From Edolisoma coerulescens (Eukaryota > Chordata > Aves > Passeriformes > Campephagidae): a DNA stretch of 64,000 nt. Below, piece after piece: positions 59,786-64,000 of this stretch. The DNA lies in assembly GCA_013397115.1 (NCBI GenBank), contig VWZW01006279.1, positions 1,730,357 to 1,794,356 of the forward strand, written 5' to 3'. The notes below the pieces were generated by a model, which worked only from the letters and a program-made list of their open reading frames with translations, ran no database searches and was not told the DNA's origin. Each line of letters opens with the position of its first letter. Position 1 is the first letter of the stretch. The position numbers were made by a program, and so were the translations under genes.

Positions 59786-62700
59786 TAATTCTTGAAATCC
59801 TGTGATTCATTCAAAGCTGTCTGAGCTACTGCAAGTGAGAGAGTAGAAGTCACTCCAAGTCACCTAGCACCTGCTGAGGTGGCCACAGGCAGCGATGTGT
59901 GCAGCAGTGCCTTTGCAGACCACTATTTAAACATTCCTGTCATCCTATGAAAAAAAAATCCCACACATTTAGTCACGTAAAATTAGTCACTGAGCAAATT
60001 TCTGTGTTGGTCTGAAATACATCCACTTTGCCATGCTGCCAAGGCCCCATAGCCCACGTTTTCCTATGGGACTCAGTGATGGCATAACTTCCTTGGAGAG
60101 GAGGAGGCTCTTTGCTGTAGACATATGAGTATCTCTCCAAGAAAACAAACAGAGTTAAAAAGGTGTTAATTAGAGATTAGTTGTCTATTTTCCTTTCCAA
60201 ATGAACACACAGTGCTACGTCTAGAAGCCTATGTAACGGTGTAAGATTTCTGTACATGCATTTATTTACCCAGAAGACTTTGTTATACTATTTAAACTTC
60301 AGACAAAAACAAATCAAAGGATTACAAAAGTAGTTGTGTTGTATTGTACAGGTATTATAGCATTACGATATAAGCCAACACAACAGAACACCTTTAGTTT
60401 CACAAATGTGCTTTTAATTACCATAACTAAAGACAGAATTCTCATTTCACAAATATTCTACCAGGTTTTCTATCTTAGATCTATGTTGGATCCAATTAAA
60501 ATGATTATGTTCATGCATGATACATTGCAAAAGATTAGAGTGTGCAATACTTTTAACTTTTCTTGTCTGAGATTACAGAGCCATGATCGACAAAATTAAA
60601 AATTAACAATTAAAAGACAGTAGGTTGGCTGTTTAGCCCTGGATACACATTGATGAAATTTGGGGTTAGCTCTGTGCCAACAGATAAAGCATGAAGGAAA
60701 ATAAAAAAGGAAGACACCCAGAAAAGAATATATCAGTGTAGAGTCACTGCAAGCCTGAGTAGAGAGTGACAAAAATTTTCTAAGGGAAATTTGTTCAAAG
60801 GATTAAAACAACTAATATTTTTTACGCCAATAAATCAGAATACAACGCATGGTGTATTTTATATGTTTTAATTTTTATAATAGTGCTGGAAACTGAAACA
60901 TATGTCAGTTCAATATAAAATAGATGTAAATTCATGTCAATTCAGTACCTGCTTATCCCTGTTCTGGTACCAGGGCCAATATAATCAGGAAAAAATTAAC
61001 ATGTCCTCTGGGTCAATGTGAAGATTCTTCATCATGTCTGTCTGTGACAATCTGAGGACTTGCCTGTGTGGGAATTTTTGTATTCTGATTTAACGTAAGA
61101 AATTGATGAGTTGCTGAATGTACTGGTGGATGTGGAGCTGAACTGTCAGATCCATACCACACACCTTCCAGAGATGAGAAAGCAGAGATGTAGTGAAAGT
61201 CAATTGCTCCCATTCAAAATAGGACTGTGTCTGGAAAGTCAGATGGCGGGAGGATGAATCAGTTTTGCCTAGTTTACCTGATGGCCAGGAGAGAGGAATG
61301 GAAGAATTTTCTTGGATGTGGAACATGAAACAGCATTAAGCATGGATCCTTCAGTGCTGTGGGGTATAGTGTGATGATACGGCCAAGCCTCTCTGACAGC
61401 TCTCTGACACCACATGGGGCAGTCCTGCCTCCCCCAGGCTGTGCTCACATGATGCTGTGGTGAGATGGTTCCCCTAGCCAATCCAGCAAAAATACTGCTC
61501 GCCCTCTGTGTCAGAGTTAGTTTTCTACAGGATTAGGTCCCTTGAAATCCTTGCTGTGATACTAGATGAGCTTGAGTGCCACAGGAAGGGAGGCTGCTGG
61601 GGTGCATGGCTGGGGAAGAGGTGGAGTGGGATCACCCCTTTTGGCAGCAAATAATTATTGGATCAGGTGAGATGAGCTGTCTAATCCCACTGTGGGCCTG
61701 ACAGGCTGGGGGTGCACTCAGAGGCACAGAAAGCTTGAGCAGAAGAGAAAAGACAACCCTCCTTTCATAGCACGTTGGTTTAGCTGTGAGATCCAACTCA
61801 AAGAGTAAGTTTCCTATGATTTGGAGAAGAACAGAAAGCCTCTAAGTCTCTGATCCCAGCCCTAATAAAGCTCAGAAGCCTCGGGCAAGGCAAAACATAT
61901 AGCTAGTGATTATTTTGCACAGATCTGTATATTCCTTGAGCTGCCTCAGTAAGGCATGTTCAGTGCTAGCACCCCTCAAACGCATGTGCCCAAAGGCTTC
62001 CACAACCCTACGGCCATGAAGAGATACCCCGTACTCAGTAACTCCATGCTACTTTATGGGAAGGGAGGGACAGAAACCTGTGCTTGAGCTAAATGGAGGT
62101 GTGGGGTAAAGGGAAGAGCGATTATGTTTTGGGAGATTATAGGATCCAAGCTGTAAAAGGTCTCACTTTCTACAGAGGGCTAACAGAGGGTTTCTGTGCC
62201 AAAAACCAGGGATGGAGCCAGCTCCGTGAGCTGATCAGATTAAAAACAGTGGGAGAACACATAGACCCAATACATCAGGCACCACCGAGGAGCAGGATGA
62301 TGTGACAACCATGGGGCCAAACTGAACCTCTTTTTTCACAACGTTTTTCCTTGGTGGAATATCAGGAGCCTTTTTTGTCCAGCCTACATCTGTATTTCCT
62401 CACTGAAATGAAATATGACACCACACTCCCCATGCAATTCTCCCCCGTGCCTCATTTACTTTAGGGGGAAAAATGATTTTCAGTCACTGACCCTATTTTT
62501 TTGGTTACAGAACCTTTTATCAGTATTCTAGACTGCCTGCTGAGCTAGCCCACATTAATAAACTAAAATGCAAATGGTGTGCTCATCTCTGCTGACCCTG
62601 ACTTTGAAAACTGTTTTTTCTTTCCCTGCTTCTTATCTTTGACAAAAGAGAGATGGGGATAAGCTTAGAAGTCAGCAGGTACAGCTGCTGGTCTTTCAAA

Positions 62701-63100
62701 TGACCTGAATCCCACTTGTCATTACACAGACTTTCAGTACAGTGGATACTGGGAAGTGGTGATGCTGTAGGAAATGGTGGATAATGGATGCCAGTTAGGC
62801 TAATTAGACAGTTCCATATTTCTCAACCAAATTCTTTCCCTCCTTTCCCTTAACTCTCTCTCCTTATGGTTAATTATTCCCTTCCATCTTGCTGGTTTGT
62901 CTGAAAACCAGCCTTGATGCTAAAGGATCCATGTACATCCATCAGGTTTCAGATAGAGGAAGGAAAAATCTCTAAAAACATCTTCCCTACCTGTGCTAGC
63001 AAGCTTTCTCCTATGAGTTCTCTTCACAGTGCAAGACTGCATAAACCAATTCCTGAAGATACTGATACTCACACCACCTCTCTCTCGCATGCTTGTAACA
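59786..63100. other. Non-coding, no feature recognised
   Basis: Intergenic sequence of mixed composition; no exon, RNA gene or repeat family could be supported. Confidence 0.5.
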
Positions 63101-63600
63101 CTTCTCTGTCTTGTCCCCTCTGTCCTTCATAGCCTTCACTAGCTTTCCTGTAGTGTGCACACTGTTATTCTCAATATTTACAACATTCCCTCATTTCCCT
63201 GGCCCAAATCTTACCAAGATTTACTAAAACCACCACTCACACACAGAGGACTTCCAAGCTTCTTTTCTGCTCTGTCTTGCATTCTGACATTCTGCTATCT
63301 TCTCTCATTGCACTACTGAAATCGCTCTCATGACTTCTGCCTCCTTAAATGATGTTGTCTTTTTTTATATCTTCTCCGATCCCTGTCTCTTACTTCTGTC
63401 GTCTCTCTGCCAACTTTCTTTTTCGTCTCAACACTTTCTTTCCTTGGCTTTCACAACTCCATCTTTGCTTCTCCCTTTTGAAGGCTGAGGCTTCCTTTTC
63501 CATTCCCATTTGCCATAGAAATCTCAGCAGGCTTTCACTCTTCTGCCTCTCCTGGTGTATCAGTACCCAGTCACATTGGCACCAGTGACACGTGCATTTA
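63101..63600. other. Pyrimidine-rich stretch on plus strand
   Basis: C/T-biased sequence running up to the CATC microsatellite. The short ORFs on both strands are unassigned. Confidence 0.5.
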
Positions 63601-63610
63601 TCTTGGTCTC

Positions 63611-63669
63611 TCCATCCATCCATCCATCCATCCATCCTTCCATCCATCCATCCATCCATCCATCCATCC
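63611..63669. repeat. (CATC)n / (TCCA)n microsatellite
   Basis: About 14 tetranucleotide units with one CTTC interruption near 63637. The overlapping minus-strand ORF encodes a meaningless MDGW repeat. Confidence 0.95.
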
Positions 63670-64000
63670 CTACATTTTAGCCATCATGTCTTCTTGGGGA
63701 AGTGTCTTTGCCAATCCAACTTCCATACAGCTGCTGCTGAACTTCCAAGGAGCCCCTTGAAGTGCTAATCCAACTCCTCTAGTCTCTTTATAAGCATTGT
63801 GCTTCCTTTTGTCCTGTTACTTGAATTAATCAAAGTCAGTCCTACCTCAAGGCACACAGACCATGCCCAGGCTTTGCAACCTTTTCTCTCCAAGTCACAG
63901 CATTCTTGTATGTTCCCTGCTTTTTCTTCCTCTCTCTATCCACATGAGAGGCATCCTTAACAGCCCCTTCATCCATATCACAAACAAAAGTTGGTACACT
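63670..64000. other. Non-coding, no feature recognised
   Basis: No gene or repeat supported up to the window edge. Confidence 0.5.

Noticed and set aside
63390..63659. ORF with a MDGWMDG repeat
   Set aside because: A translation of the CATC microsatellite, not a protein.
1..64000. CRISPR arrays, tRNA genes, bacterial operons or phage modules
   Set aside because: No spaced direct repeats, no tRNA A/B-box pair recognised, and the gene structures are eukaryotic.

Overview
This window is vertebrate nuclear DNA, most likely from a bird. It has intron-split genes with GT-AG junctions, several truncated CR1 LINEs (the dominant avian retrotransposon) with their 3' ATTCTATGATT-type ends, AT-rich non-coding DNA, and an assembly gap in the GC-rich first exon of a gene. 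No prokaryotic operon, CRISPR array or phage-like block is present. I recognised two protein-coding genes, both from protein sequence, and both are cut at their 5' ends by assembly gaps.

Left edge, 1-3650, plus strand: NOL7 (nucleolar protein 7). Seven coding exons join in one frame to a TGA at 3348-3350 and give 169 visible residues. A single N at 151 interrupts exon 1. The 150 bases to its left are pyrimidine-rich and do not look like the missing start of the gene.

Middle, 4070-42632, minus strand: RANBP9, converging tail-to-tail on NOL7 with about 0.4 kb between the two poly(A) sites. All coding exons 2-14 and the 3' part of exon 1 are present. They join without a frame error into 582 residues with SPRY, LisH, CTLH and CRA regions in order. 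RANBP9 is a scaffold and substrate-binding subunit of the CTLH/GID E3 ubiquitin ligase. Its N-terminus and promoter lie in the N run 42633-43191. NOL7 and RANBP9 are also neighbours in human 6p23, which supports both identifications.

Right part, 43192-64000: no gene recognised. It holds a two-copy unidentified repeat split by a CR1, a longer CR1 with readable ORF2 C-terminus, older LINE remnants, microsatellites and a few GC-richer islands with short unassigned ORFs. MCUR1, the next gene in human, was not found.

The most notable structure is a decayed tandem copy of RANBP9 exon 8 directly upstream of the working exon. It has kept its 3' splice site, but it carries an in-frame TGA and a 1-nt deletion and has no donor. 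I found no evidence of a previously undescribed multi-gene system.
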